Of a stretch of 43,476 bases of DNA, positions 31,527-39,398 are shown piece after piece. Origin of the DNA: Bacillota bacterium (lineage in GTDB: Bacteria; Bacillota; Clostridia; Oscillospirales; Ruminococcaceae); assembly GCA_023396215.1 (NCBI GenBank), contig JAEWWW010000080.1, forward strand, positions 1 through 43,476, given 5' to 3'. Position 1 is the first letter of the stretch. Every line of letters begins with the position of its first letter. The notes beneath the pieces are model-generated. The model was not told the origin of the DNA. It saw nothing but the letters and a program-made list of their open reading frames with translations, and ran no database searches. The position numbers were made by a program, and so were the translations under genes.

Positions 31527-31823
31527 ATGGCAAACACATTACAGGCACTGGGCATGATTGAAACCAAAGGGCTGGTTGGCTCTATCGAAGCGGCGGACGC
31601 CATGGTCAAGGCTGCAAACGTCACCCTCATTGGCAAGGTGCATGTGGGCGGCGGGCTGGTGACCGTCATGGTGCGGGGCGACGTGGGCGCTGTGAAAGCC
31701 GCCACCGACGCAGGGGCCGCTGCCGCCGCCAAAATCGGCGAGCTGGTTTCGGTGCATGTCATCCCCCGCCCCCACGGCGACGTCGAGATGATTTTACCCA
31801 CCCTCGCCACCGGCGACAAATAA
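31527..31823 (+). CDS. eutM: Hexameric shell protein EutM, copy 1
   Basis: This 98-residue single BMC-domain protein forms the hexameric tiles of the shell facets, with a central pore for small metabolites. It starts MANTLQALGMIETKGLVG and ends with VIPRPHGDVEMILP and a short tail, as in EutM/PduA. Strong ribosome-binding site (AAGGAGGAG). It follows the 160-bp element by 82 bases. Confidence 0.96.
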   Translation: MANTLQALGMIETKGLVGSIEAADAMVKAANVTLIGKVHVGGGLVTVMVRGDVGAVKAATDAGAAAAAKIGELVSVHVIPRPHGDVEMILPTLATGDK

Positions 31824-31964
31824 CCGGCGCAAGGCGAAAAAACGTGGGCCGCAACCGCGGGCATATCTTTACCGCATATGACCGGGATTGCAGGCAGAGC
31901 AAGCAACACGAACAATGGTTGCGCGGTTTCGCCGCCAGCCTGAACAAACGAGGAGGATTATTGT

Positions 31965-32261
31965 ATGGCCACAACTTTACAGGCATTGGGCATGGTTGAA
32001 ACCAAAGGGCTGGTTGGCTCTATCGAAGCGGCGGACGCCATGGTCAAGGCCGCGAATGTCGCCTTGATTGGCAAGGTGCATGTGGGCGGCGGGCTGGTAA
32101 CCGTCATGGTGCGGGGCGACGTGGGCGCTGTGAAAGCCGCCACCGACGCAGGCGCCGCCGCGGCAGCCAAAATCGGCGAGCTGGTTTCGGTGCATGTCAT
32201 TCCCCGCCCCCACGGCGACGTTGAGATGATTCTGCCCACCCTCGCCACCGGCGACAAATAG
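31965..32261 (+). CDS. eutM: Hexameric shell protein EutM, copy 2
   Basis: This is a second 98-residue EutM that differs from copy 1 at only three positions (N3T, I11V, T33A). The nucleotide identity inside the coding regions is also very high, while the flanks differ. This points to a recent duplication or ongoing gene conversion. Ribosome-binding site AGGAGG. Two copies may raise shell protein dosage or give mixed hexamers. Confidence 0.96.
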   Translation: MATTLQALGMVETKGLVGSIEAADAMVKAANVALIGKVHVGGGLVTVMVRGDVGAVKAATDAGAAAAAKIGELVSVHVIPRPHGDVEMILPTLATGDK

Positions 32262-32309
32262 CCCGGGGCGCTGCTTTCAGCCATCCCCCGGCCAAAGGAG
32301 CATGCCCCT

Positions 32310-33074
32310 ATGAAAAAGGTGATTACCGAGGGCGACCTGCGCGCGGCGATGCTTCCCCCCGGTTTGCGGGAGTTCGCCGTTGACGAGGACACCCGCCTGA
32401 CCCCGGCGGCGGCCGAGTTTCTGAAAAGCCGGGGCATTGCGGTGGTGCGGCGGCCGCCCGGCGATTTACCGGTGATGAGCCGCACCCCCCTGCCCCAGCG
32501 GGGCAGCGCGACCTATATCGACGCGGCTACCGGGCAGGGCTACAGCCACAAGCCCGAAGCCATGACCCACCTGCGGGGCAACCTGCTGGTGCCCAAAACC
32601 CACCCCCGCATTCTGCTGCGGGGCAGGCTGGACAGCCTGCAGGCCAAAGTGCTGGAGGTACAGCTTGCCGCACAGCGGCAGGGGCTGCCCCGGCTGGTAT
32701 CAGAGCTGGAAGAGCTGCTGGCCTTTATCCGCGGCATCGTGGCGGCGGAGGTGAAGGATACCCCGCTGGGCGAAGTCTCCCTGCTGGGGCTTGACGCCGG
32801 CGGGCTGCGCGACCTTTCGCACAACATCAGGCGGGAAACCGGCGTCGACCACCCGGTGCCCCATTACACCATGGGCGAGGCGGCGGTGGCCCTCAACAGC
32901 CTGCGCACACAGGTGCGCGAAGCCGAGCTGGCGGCGGCGATGGCCTTTGGGCAGCCCGGCCAGCCCCGGCGTGACGATATCATTCTGGCCCTCAACCGGC
33001 TGAGCAGCGGGGTTTACATCCTGTTTTGCCGGGTGCTGGCGGGCCGCTTTGCGGGAGGTGCAGCAGATGAATGA
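32310..33074 (+). CDS. eutT: EutT-type corrinoid adenosyltransferase
   Basis: It makes adenosylcobalamin from ATP and cob(I)alamin for EutBC. The 254-residue protein follows the EutT pattern: ITEGDLRAAMLPPG, VDEDTRLTPAAAEFLKSRGI, THLRGNLLVPKTHPRI, RGRLDSLQAKVLEVQ and the C-terminal NSLRTQVREAELAA and ILALNRLSSGVYI. It lacks the HX11CCX2C metal motif known from the Salmonella enzyme; the only cysteine is near the C-terminus. It may therefore be a metal-independent variant. Overlaps pduL by eight bases. Confidence 0.88.
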   Translation: MKKVITEGDLRAAMLPPGLREFAVDEDTRLTPAAAEFLKSRGIAVVRRPPGDLPVMSRTPLPQRGSATYIDAATGQGYSHKPEAMTHLRGNLLVPKTHPRILLRGRLDSLQAKVLEVQLAAQRQGLPRLVSELEELLAFIRGIVAAEVKDTPLGEVSLLGLDAGGLRDLSHNIRRETGVDHPVPHYTMGEAAVALNSLRTQVREAELAAAMAFGQPGQPRRDDIILALNRLSSGVYILFCRVLAGRFAGGAADE

Positions 33075-33738
33075 ACAGGAGATACAGGCAATTGTCCGCC
33101 AGGTGGCGGCCCGGGTTTGCGCCCAGCAGCCCTTGCCGTCGGCTGCTCCCACCTCCGACCCGGCCCGGCCCTCCGACTTTTTGGTGGAGGCCTCGGCCCG
33201 GCATGTGCATCTGACCAAAGCAGCGGTGGAGGCCCTCTTTGGCAAGGGGGCGACCCTCACCTGCAAGCGTCCCCTTTCGCAGCCCGGCGAGTTTTTAAGT
33301 GACCAGCGGGTAAAGCTGGTGACCCCAAAGGGAGAGATTGCCAACGTGGCGGTACTGGGGCCGGAGCGCTCGGCGGTGCAGGCCGAGATATCGCTTACCG
33401 ACGCCCGCGCTTTGGGGCTTGAGGTTCGGGTCAACCTTTCGGGCAACCTGCAAGGGGCTGCCGACGTCTGCATGGTGGGTACGCATGGGGTTTACTACGC
33501 CCCCCAAAGCGTCATCGCCGCACGGGCCCACATTCATATGACCCCCAACGACGCCCGCCGTTTTGGTGTGGCCGACGGGCAGGTGGTGCGGGTGGCGGTG
33601 CAGAGCGCACGCCCCGTGACCTTTGACCATGTGCTGGTGCGGGTCAGCGGCAGCTTTGCGCTGGCCATGCACATCGACTTTGACGAAGCAAACGCCTGCG
33701 CTCTGGCGGCCGACGCCAGAGGCATTATCATAAAGTAG
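33067..33738 (+). CDS. pduL: PduL-type phosphotransacylase
   Basis: It converts acetyl-CoA and phosphate to acetyl-phosphate, recycling CoA inside the compartment; here it stands in for EutD. The 223 residues begin with an encapsulation helix MNEQEIQAIVRQVAARVC, a proline-rich linker, then two PduL barrels with the zinc-ligand motifs ASARHVHLT and ARAHIHMTPNDARRFG, and FALAMHIDFDEANA. I start at ATG 33067 because GGGAGGTGCAG precedes it; the six-residue upstream extension lacks the helix pattern. Confidence 0.94.
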   Translation: MNEQEIQAIVRQVAARVCAQQPLPSAAPTSDPARPSDFLVEASARHVHLTKAAVEALFGKGATLTCKRPLSQPGEFLSDQRVKLVTPKGEIANVAVLGPERSAVQAEISLTDARALGLEVRVNLSGNLQGAADVCMVGTHGVYYAPQSVIAARAHIHMTPNDARRFGVADGQVVRVAVQSARPVTFDHVLVRVSGSFALAMHIDFDEANACALAADARGIIIK

Positions 33739-33850
33739 CCGCGGCGAAAGCCCCTGCGCGGCAAAGGCGCAGCTTTCAACCGCAGCCGCCCCAAGGGGTG
33801 GAAAAGGCAAGATTTTCGGGGGCCACGCCGCCCCCAAAGGAGGGAACCCC

Positions 33851-34489
33851 ATGGCCGACCTGACCCGGGAACAGTTGGTGGAGCTGATTACCGCCGAGGT
33901 ATTGCGCATCACCGGAGCCGCTCCTCAGGCTGCCCCTGCCGACAAAAGCGGCTGCCCCAAGGCCCTTGTGATAGGCCCCGCCGGGGAACTGCCCCAAGGC
34001 TTTGGCGACCGCTACCAACTGCTGGATATCGACGATTACAAAAGCTGCGGCAGCATTGAGCCCTATGAGAAGGTCTTTATCACCCGGCTGAGCCTCACCG
34101 AGCTTTCGGATATGGCGCTGGGCCGCGACAGCCGCCCCGCCCAATGCGCCGTGGTGAACGCCCTGCTTTACGGCAAAGAGATTTTGCTCTTTGAAACCGC
34201 CCTGCCCCACCGCAAGCTGGCAGGCCGGGGCAGCCGGGCCTTTTACCAGATGCTTGAGGGCTATCTGCGCACCCTGCAAAGCTTTGGCGTTACCCTTGTG
34301 CGGGGGCAAAGCCCCCTCGCCAAGTATGACCCCGCGGCCACCCTGCCCGGCGGCGTGATTACCGAAGCCGTCGCAGCCAGGCTGTTGGAAAAACCCGGCG
34401 ATACCGTGCTGCTGCGCAAGGGTACCGTGGTGACCCCCTCGGCAAAGGACGTCTTTTTGCACGGGGGCAAGCGGGTGGAGTTTATCTGA
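33851..34489 (+). CDS. Eut-operon conserved hypothetical protein (eut_hyp type)
   Basis: This 212-residue protein is of the kind found only in Gram-positive eut and related clusters. It begins with a helix MADLTREQLVELITAEVLRI that matches the encapsulation-peptide pattern. A Rossmann-like segment follows (KALVIGPAGELPQGFGDRYQ and VFITRLSLTELSDMALG), then NALLYGKEILLFETALPH. The end, VLLRKGTVVTPSAKDVF, resembles a beta-rich module. The flavoprotein-like GKEILLFE stretch hints at a nucleotide or cobalamin-binding fold, but the function is not known. Good ribosome-binding site (AAAGGAGGG). Confidence 0.75.
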   Translation: MADLTREQLVELITAEVLRITGAAPQAAPADKSGCPKALVIGPAGELPQGFGDRYQLLDIDDYKSCGSIEPYEKVFITRLSLTELSDMALGRDSRPAQCAVVNALLYGKEILLFETALPHRKLAGRGSRAFYQMLEGYLRTLQSFGVTLVRGQSPLAKYDPAATLPGGVITEAVAARLLEKPGDTVLLRKGTVVTPSAKDVFLHGGKRVEFI

Positions 34490-34497
34490 ACTCCTAA

Positions 34498-34760
34498 AGC
34501 GGAGATAACCGCCTCACCCATACCCCTTTTTCCCTCACTGGAAACAGCCCGATTCAGAAAAAACGAAGGATAACCGCCTCACTCATATTCCTTGCTTTCC
34601 CCGCCGGAGGCGAGAGAAGCGAAATACCCCACTGGAAACAGCCCAATTCTCAAGGCGGAGGATAACCGCCTCACTCATACTCCTTGCTTTCCCCACCGGA
34701 GGCGGGGAAAGCACCCCCTCACTGGAAACAGCCCGATTTAGAAAAACGGAGGAAACCGCC
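34498..34760 (+). repeat. Four-fold duplicated ribosome-binding segment before eutN
   Basis: GATAACCGCCTCAC occurs at 34504, 34569 and 34661, and its functional version GAAACCGCCATG lies at 34752, directly before eutN. Period: 65, 92 and 91 bases. CACTGGAAACAGCCC recurs at 34536, 34630 and 34720. Two of the units contain hairpins, CCCCGCC-gga-GGCG (about 34600) and GCTTTCCCC-accggaggc-GGGGAAAGC (34686-34712). Non-functional copies read CTC where eutN has ATG. Confidence 0.85.
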
Positions 34761-35063
34761 ATGATGATATGCAAGGTGGTGGGTCATGTCTGGGCCACCA
34801 AAAAGGAAGAAGCCCTCAGCGGGCTGAAGCTGATGGTCGTCCGGGAAAGTGAAACCAACCAGAAAAACCCCTCGGTCTTTGTGGCGGCCGACGCTGTTGG
34901 CGCGGGCATCGGCGAGCAGGTGCTGGTGGTCAGCGGCAGCACCGCGCGGCGTGCCATCGGGGGCGACAGCCTCCCGGTAGACTGCGCCATCGTGGGCATC
35001 ATCGACTCGCTGGAGATAGAGCGTGAAACCCCCAGCCGCCAAAACAAGCAGGTGAATCCATGA
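34761..35063 (+). CDS. eutN: Pentameric vertex protein EutN
   Basis: This 100-residue BMC-P protein of the EutN/CcmL family caps the vertices of the shell. It starts MMICKVVGHVWATKKEEAL and contains LKLMVVRE, VAADAVGAGIGEQVLVVSGSTAR and DCAIVGIIDSLEI, all hallmark stretches. GGAGG lies seven bases upstream. The stop overlaps the next start (ATGA). Confidence 0.95.
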   Translation: MMICKVVGHVWATKKEEALSGLKLMVVRESETNQKNPSVFVAADAVGAGIGEQVLVVSGSTARRAIGGDSLPVDCAIVGIIDSLEIERETPSRQNKQVNP

Positions 35064-36418
35064 GCAGCATCATCGATCAGATTTTCGAGGCCGGTATCGT
35101 CGGCTGCGGCGGGGCGGGCTTTCCCACCCATGTGAAGCTGGGGGGCGGCGGCATCCGGCACCTGATACTCAACGGCGCGGAATGCGAGCCGCTGCTGCGT
35201 ACCGACCGTTACATCATGAAGCACAAAGCAACCGAGCTGGTGCAGGCGACTCAAATGGTCTTTACCGCCATCGGGGCCGAGCGCTGCACCATCGCCCTCA
35301 AGGCGGGCTACATACAGGAGATTGCCGCGCTGGAGGCAGCCATCGCCCAGACCGGCTCTGGCGTCACCCTCTGCAAGATGAAGGGCTTTTACCCCGCCGG
35401 GGATGAACAGGCCATGGTGCAGCAGGTGACAGGCAGCATCGTGCCGCCCGCGGGCATCCCGCTGGATGTGGGAGCGGCGGTTTCCAACGTGGCCACCATA
35501 CTGGCGGCGGGCGAGGCGGCCCAGGGCAAGCCCCTGACCCACAAGTACCTCACCGTCACCGGAGAGGTGGCAAACCCCACCGTCGCTTATGTCCCGGTGG
35601 GCACCAGCTTTGCCGACTGCATCGGTTTGGCGGGGGGCGCCGCCATCGAGGATTATATCGTCATCTCGGGCGGCCCCATGATGGGCCTGCCCCTGACCAA
35701 AGAACAGGCCGCGGAAACGGTGGTGACCAAAACCACCTCGGGCATACTGGTGCTGCCTAACAGCGGTTATCTGGCGGCCCAGAGCAAAATTCCGCTGAGC
35801 CATATGTTTAACCGGGCGCGTTCGGCCTGCATCCAGTGCCGCTACTGCACCGACCTCTGCCCCCGCTACCTGCTGGGGCACCCGCTGGAGCCCCACATGA
35901 TTATGCGCAAAACAGCCATGGGGGGCGATATCCGCCAACTGCTGGACGACCCGGATATCCGCAGCGCGGCCCTTTGCTGTGAATGCGGCGTTTGCGAGAT
36001 TGTCGCCTGCCCCATGGAACTGCAGCCCCGGCGGGTCAATGTCACCATCAAGCAGGCGCTGGCCGAGGCCGGCATCCGCTACCCCAAGGGGGAGCAGCCC
36101 GAAGCGCCCCGCACCGGATGGCAGTACCGCAAGATACCCGCCAAACGGGCGGCGGTACGGGCCAACGTGCTGAAATACTACGATTACCAGATTGACAGCC
36201 TGATAGAATACACCCCCGGCGCACTGCGCATCCCCTTGCAGCAGCACATCGGCGCGGCTGCACAGCCGGTGGTGGGGGTGGGTGACCGGGTAAGCCCCGG
36301 CCAGTTGATTGCCCGCTGCCCCGAAGGCAAGCTGGGGGCCAACATCCACACCGGCATCGGCGGGCGGGTTGCTGCCGTTGGGCAGGAAATTCTCATTGAA
36401 AGTGAAGGGCCGCTGTGA
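35060..36418 (+). CDS. PduS-like Fe-S/flavin corrin reductase (RnfC family)
   Basis: This 452-residue protein with the RnfC/PduS layout has an N-terminal RnfC-like flavin/NADH domain (GIVGCGGAGFPTH and ILNGAECEPLL) and an SLBB module (TGEVANPTVAYVPVGT). Two ferredoxin-type clusters come from CIQCRYCTDLCP and CCECGVCEIVACP. A C-terminal barrel carries GVGDRVSPGQLIARC. In Pdu compartments PduS reduces cobalamin for the adenosyltransferase; here it would support EutT, or move electrons across the shell with the PduT-like protein next door. Reaction in this host is inferred. Confidence 0.85.
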   Translation: MSSIIDQIFEAGIVGCGGAGFPTHVKLGGGGIRHLILNGAECEPLLRTDRYIMKHKATELVQATQMVFTAIGAERCTIALKAGYIQEIAALEAAIAQTGSGVTLCKMKGFYPAGDEQAMVQQVTGSIVPPAGIPLDVGAAVSNVATILAAGEAAQGKPLTHKYLTVTGEVANPTVAYVPVGTSFADCIGLAGGAAIEDYIVISGGPMMGLPLTKEQAAETVVTKTTSGILVLPNSGYLAAQSKIPLSHMFNRARSACIQCRYCTDLCPRYLLGHPLEPHMIMRKTAMGGDIRQLLDDPDIRSAALCCECGVCEIVACPMELQPRRVNVTIKQALAEAGIRYPKGEQPEAPRTGWQYRKIPAKRAAVRANVLKYYDYQIDSLIEYTPGALRIPLQQHIGAAAQPVVGVGDRVSPGQLIARCPEGKLGANIHTGIGGRVAAVGQEILIESEGPL

Positions 36419-36963
36419 TGCAGACAATCGGATTTTTAGAACTCAACAGCATTGCCAAAGGGGTCGAGGCCGCCGACGCCATCCTCAAGGCCGCCGAGGT
36501 GGAGCTGCTCTTTGCCAAGGCCACCTGCCCCGGCAAATATGTGGTGCTCTTCACCGGCGAGGTCGCCGCCGTCACCGCCTCGCTGGAGGCTGGGGCGCTG
36601 CTGGCCGGCCACCATCTGGTGGATTCGGTGGTCATTCCCTCGGTGGACCCGCAGGTAATCAGCGCCATTCACATGGCGGCCGAGCCCGCCGAGGTCAACG
36701 CCGTGAGCGTGATGGAGTTTTTCAGCGTCACCGCCGCCATCTACGGCGCAGACGCAGCCGCCAAGGCCGCCCATGTGTCGCTGATGGATGTGCGGCTGGG
36801 CACCGGCATCGGGGGTAAGTCCTTCGTGGTGCTCACCGGCGAGGTTGCCGCCGTCAACGAAGCGGTAAAATGCGGCTCCGCCCCTGCCGCCGAGCTGGGC
36901 ATGCAGGTGAGCAGCGTGGTGATACCCAACCCAAGGCGGGAGATTTTTGAAAGCCTGATGTAG
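36418..36963 (+). CDS. PduT-like trimeric shell protein with likely Fe-S pore
   Basis: This 181-residue protein has two tandem BMC domains (QTIGFLELNSIAKGVEAAD and NAVSVMEFFSVTAAIYGADA). TCPGKYVVLF near residue 37 matches the PduT site where three cysteines, one per subunit, hold a [4Fe-4S] cluster in the pore. I start at ATG 36418, overlapping the preceding stop by one base, with GAAGGG upstream. Adjacent to the PduS-like reductase, it suggests an electron conduit through the shell. Confidence 0.88.
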   Translation: MQTIGFLELNSIAKGVEAADAILKAAEVELLFAKATCPGKYVVLFTGEVAAVTASLEAGALLAGHHLVDSVVIPSVDPQVISAIHMAAEPAEVNAVSVMEFFSVTAAIYGADAAAKAAHVSLMDVRLGTGIGGKSFVVLTGEVAAVNEAVKCGSAPAAELGMQVSSVVIPNPRREIFESLM

Positions 36964-37139
36964 CACCCGGCTAAAATATCCGCCGCCACAGGGCCTGTAC
37001 ACCGTATCGACAGCCGCCGCCCCAGGGGATATGCCACAATAGGGCAAAGGGGAAAAGCGGGTTTTATGGCAGGCGGCCCCCATGCCGCACTTCCCCGCCA
37101 AAAATGGGGAGCACACAACAGAGAAAAGGGCTTCCTCAA

Positions 37140-37348
37140 AAAGCAACAGGGTGTTTGAAGGCAAGCAGCCCAACACACCCCCTCCCCCGCCAAAGGCGGA
37201 GGGAATAGAAGAAAAACCTTGCAGCAGGGTAATGTTTGAAGGCAAACAGCCCCAACCCCAACCTTTTCCCCCGCCTTCGGCGGGGGAAAAGGAAAAAAGA
37301 AAGAAAAGAACTTTGCAGGAGGGTAACTGGGTGTTTGAAGGCAAACAG
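37140..37348 (+). repeat. Three-fold duplicated start region before eutS
   Basis: TGTTTGAAGGCAARCAG occurs at 37152-37168, 37233-37249 and 37332-37348; the last is the true N-terminus of eutS. Copies 2 and 3 also share the preceding TTGCAGSAGGGTAA ribosome-binding stretch. Between copies lie CCTCCCCCGCC-aaa-GGCGGAGGG (37181-37203) and a perfect 14-bp hairpin CCTTTTCCCCCGCC with its mirror (37262-37292). The frame stays open through the copies, which could mislead gene callers into an 83-residue N-terminal extension. Confidence 0.85.
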
Positions 37349-37678
37349 AGAATCATCCAGGAGTTTGTTCCCGGCAGGCAGGTGACGCTGGCCCATCTGA
37401 TTGCCAACCCCAATCAGGACCTTTATAAAAAGCTGGGCGTCATCTGTGAGCGCAAGGGCGCGCTGGGCATCCTCACCATCACCCCCGGCGAGGCGGCCAT
37501 CATTGCCGCCGATGTGGCCACCAAAGCCGCCGAGGTGGAGATTGTGTTTGTCGACCGTTTTTCCGGCGCGGTGGTGGTCTGCGGCGACGTAGCCAGCGTC
37601 GAGGCCGCCCTTAAGGATGTACTGGAGGTGCTGGAAAAGGTCATGCAGTTCACCCCCACCGTCATCACCCGGTCGTAG
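37331..37678 (+). CDS. eutS: Microcompartment shell protein EutS
   Basis: This 115-residue BMC shell protein begins VFEGKQRIIQEFVPGRQVTLAHLIA (read in parts: RIIQEFVPG and TLAHLIANP) and continues ILTITPGEAAIIAADVATKA to a TPTVITRS end, matching EutS throughout. EutS hexamers are bent and help close the shell. Start: GTG at 37331, with AGGAGGG seven bases upstream. The longer frame to 37082 encodes only low-complexity repeats of the start segment and is rejected. Confidence 0.92.
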   Translation: MFEGKQRIIQEFVPGRQVTLAHLIANPNQDLYKKLGVICERKGALGILTITPGEAAIIAADVATKAAEVEIVFVDRFSGAVVVCGDVASVEAALKDVLEVLEKVMQFTPTVITRS

Positions 37679-37683
37679 ATTAT

Positions 37684-38142
37684 ATGAAGAAAATTATGCT
37701 CATCGGCGGCATCGGCTGCGGCAAAACCACCCTTTGCCAGTCGTTCAACCGTCAGGATAGGATTTATCATAAAACCCAAACGGTGCAGGTGGTGGGCAGC
37801 ACCATCGACACCCCCGGCGAATACATCGAAAACCGCGCCCTGCTGCGGGGGCTGATTGTCACAGCAGTGGAGGCCGACGAGGTGCTCTTCATGCAGGACT
37901 GCACCTCACGGCGGTTTTGCTTCTCTCCCGGTCAGGCCGCCATGTTCGCCTGCCCGGTGGTCGGGGTGGTCAGCAAGGCCGATCTGGCCGAAAGCCCCCG
38001 CGATGTGGAGCAGGCCATAGAGCTGCTGCAAACGGCGGGAGCAAAACGAATTTTTGTTATCAGCACCGCCACCGGGCAGGGTCTGGCCGAGCTGAGCAGC
38101 TATCTGGGCATCCCCCCCGAAAACGCCGCCGGTACGGCATAG
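37684..38142 (+). CDS. eutP: EutP/PduV small GTPase-like protein
   Basis: This 152-residue P-loop protein has GGIGCGKTT (G1), DTPGEYIEN (G3), VVSKADL (G4) and an ISTATGQG segment (G5-like). EutP and PduV are linked to compartment positioning, and EutP has been reported as an acetate kinase in Salmonella, so either role is possible here. It follows eutS by five bases with no strong ribosome-binding site, implying translational coupling. Probably the last gene of the eut transcript. Confidence 0.9.
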   Translation: MKKIMLIGGIGCGKTTLCQSFNRQDRIYHKTQTVQVVGSTIDTPGEYIENRALLRGLIVTAVEADEVLFMQDCTSRRFCFSPGQAAMFACPVVGVVSKADLAESPRDVEQAIELLQTAGAKRIFVISTATGQGLAELSSYLGIPPENAAGTA

Positions 38143-38290
38143 TTTTGTGGTTTATATACGTTGGTTTCCTTTATTTTTTCGTTGGTTTTTGGTAAAATTG
38201 TCCATGTAAAGCCACTCTTTTACCGCACATTATGATTGGTGGAAAGCCCCTCTGGGGTTTGAAATAATACAGTAGAAATGAGGAGATGTT

Positions 38291-39379
38291 ATGAAAAAAA
38301 CCATCAAAGCCCTCGCAATGCTGCTCTGTCTGACCCTGATTTTGGCGGGGTGCAGCTCCGGCAAACCGGCAGCGCAGGCGATCGACCTCAACTCGCTGAC
38401 CCTGCAGCAGATTGAAGAAGGCGCCAAGAAGGAAGGCAAGCTTGAATCGGTCGGTATGCCCGGTTCCTGGGCCAACTGGCAGGACACATGGGATGACCTC
38501 GAGCGCATCTACGGCCTTGACCACAACGATACCGACATGAGCTCGGCCGAAGAAATCAACATGTTTGAAACCGAAAAAGCCGCCCCCACCAAGGATATCG
38601 GCGACGTCGGCCACAAGTTCGGCCCCGAAGCCAAGCAGAAGGGCGTTACCCAGTCCTACAAAACCTCCTATTGGGATAGCGTACCCGATTGGGCGAAAGA
38701 CCCCGACGGCCACTGGATGATCGCCTACACCGGCGTCACCACCTTCCTCACCAACACCGATCTGGTTGCCAATCCTCCCACCTCCTGGGACGATGTGCGC
38801 AAGGGCGACTACAAGCTGACCATCGGCGACGTGCTGACCGGCGCAACCGGGCAGGGCAACGTGCTTGCCACCGCCTATGCCTTCGGCGGCGACATCAACA
38901 ACATTCAGCCCGGCATCGACTTCTGGAAAGAGATGGCCAAAGCGGGCCGCATTGACCAGGGCGACATCCTGCTGCAGCGCGTGCAGGCCGGCGAGGTTCA
39001 GGTTGGCGTAACCTGGAGCTACAACGCTCTCGGCTACCGTGACCAGACCCCCAACTACAAGTTCCACACCTGCGTACCGGCCGACGGCGCCATCATGAGC
39101 GGCTATGCTTCCATCATCAACAAGTATGCTCCTCATCCCCATGCCGCCGCCCTCGCCAGAGAGTACATATTCAGCGACGCCGGCCAGATTAACCTTGCCA
39201 AGGGTTATGCTGTTCCCACCAGAACAGACGTCCAAATCCCCGCAGAGGTTCAGGCCGCCGGCATCTCCAGCGAACAGACCAAGAACGCGGTTCCTGTAAC
39301 CGACCCCGCCGCCTATGCCGCAGCCTGTGAAAAGATTGCAAAGGCATGGCAGGAGGAAGTGATTCCCCTGATGAGCTAA
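38291..39379 (+). CDS. ABC transporter substrate-binding lipoprotein
   Basis: This 362-residue protein has a lipoprotein signal peptide (MKKTIKALAMLLCLTLILAGC; cysteine at 21). The mature domain resembles family-1 extracellular solute-binding proteins of the spermidine/putrescine, iron and aminoethylphosphonate group (EGKLESVGMPGSWANWQDTW, YTGVTTFLTNTDLV, PTSWDDVRKGDYKLTIGDV). It would capture the substrate of the permeases at 40729 and 41572. The substrate is not evident. Ribosome-binding site GAGGAGATG. It follows eutP by 148 bases, which include a T-rich stretch and AAAGCCCC-tct-GGGGTTT at about 38252-38270. Confidence 0.88.
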   Translation: MKKTIKALAMLLCLTLILAGCSSGKPAAQAIDLNSLTLQQIEEGAKKEGKLESVGMPGSWANWQDTWDDLERIYGLDHNDTDMSSAEEINMFETEKAAPTKDIGDVGHKFGPEAKQKGVTQSYKTSYWDSVPDWAKDPDGHWMIAYTGVTTFLTNTDLVANPPTSWDDVRKGDYKLTIGDVLTGATGQGNVLATAYAFGGDINNIQPGIDFWKEMAKAGRIDQGDILLQRVQAGEVQVGVTWSYNALGYRDQTPNYKFHTCVPADGAIMSGYASIINKYAPHPHAAALAREYIFSDAGQINLAKGYAVPTRTDVQIPAEVQAAGISSEQTKNAVPVTDPAAYAAACEKIAKAWQEEVIPLMS

Positions 39380-39398
39380 CCCGTTTTCCCCTTCAATC

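Noticed and set aside
37082..37330. N-terminal extension of EutS
   Set aside because: It consists of duplicated start segments and hairpin sequence; the GTG at 37331 has the good ribosome-binding site and begins at the family N-terminus. Kept as a finding but not as coding.
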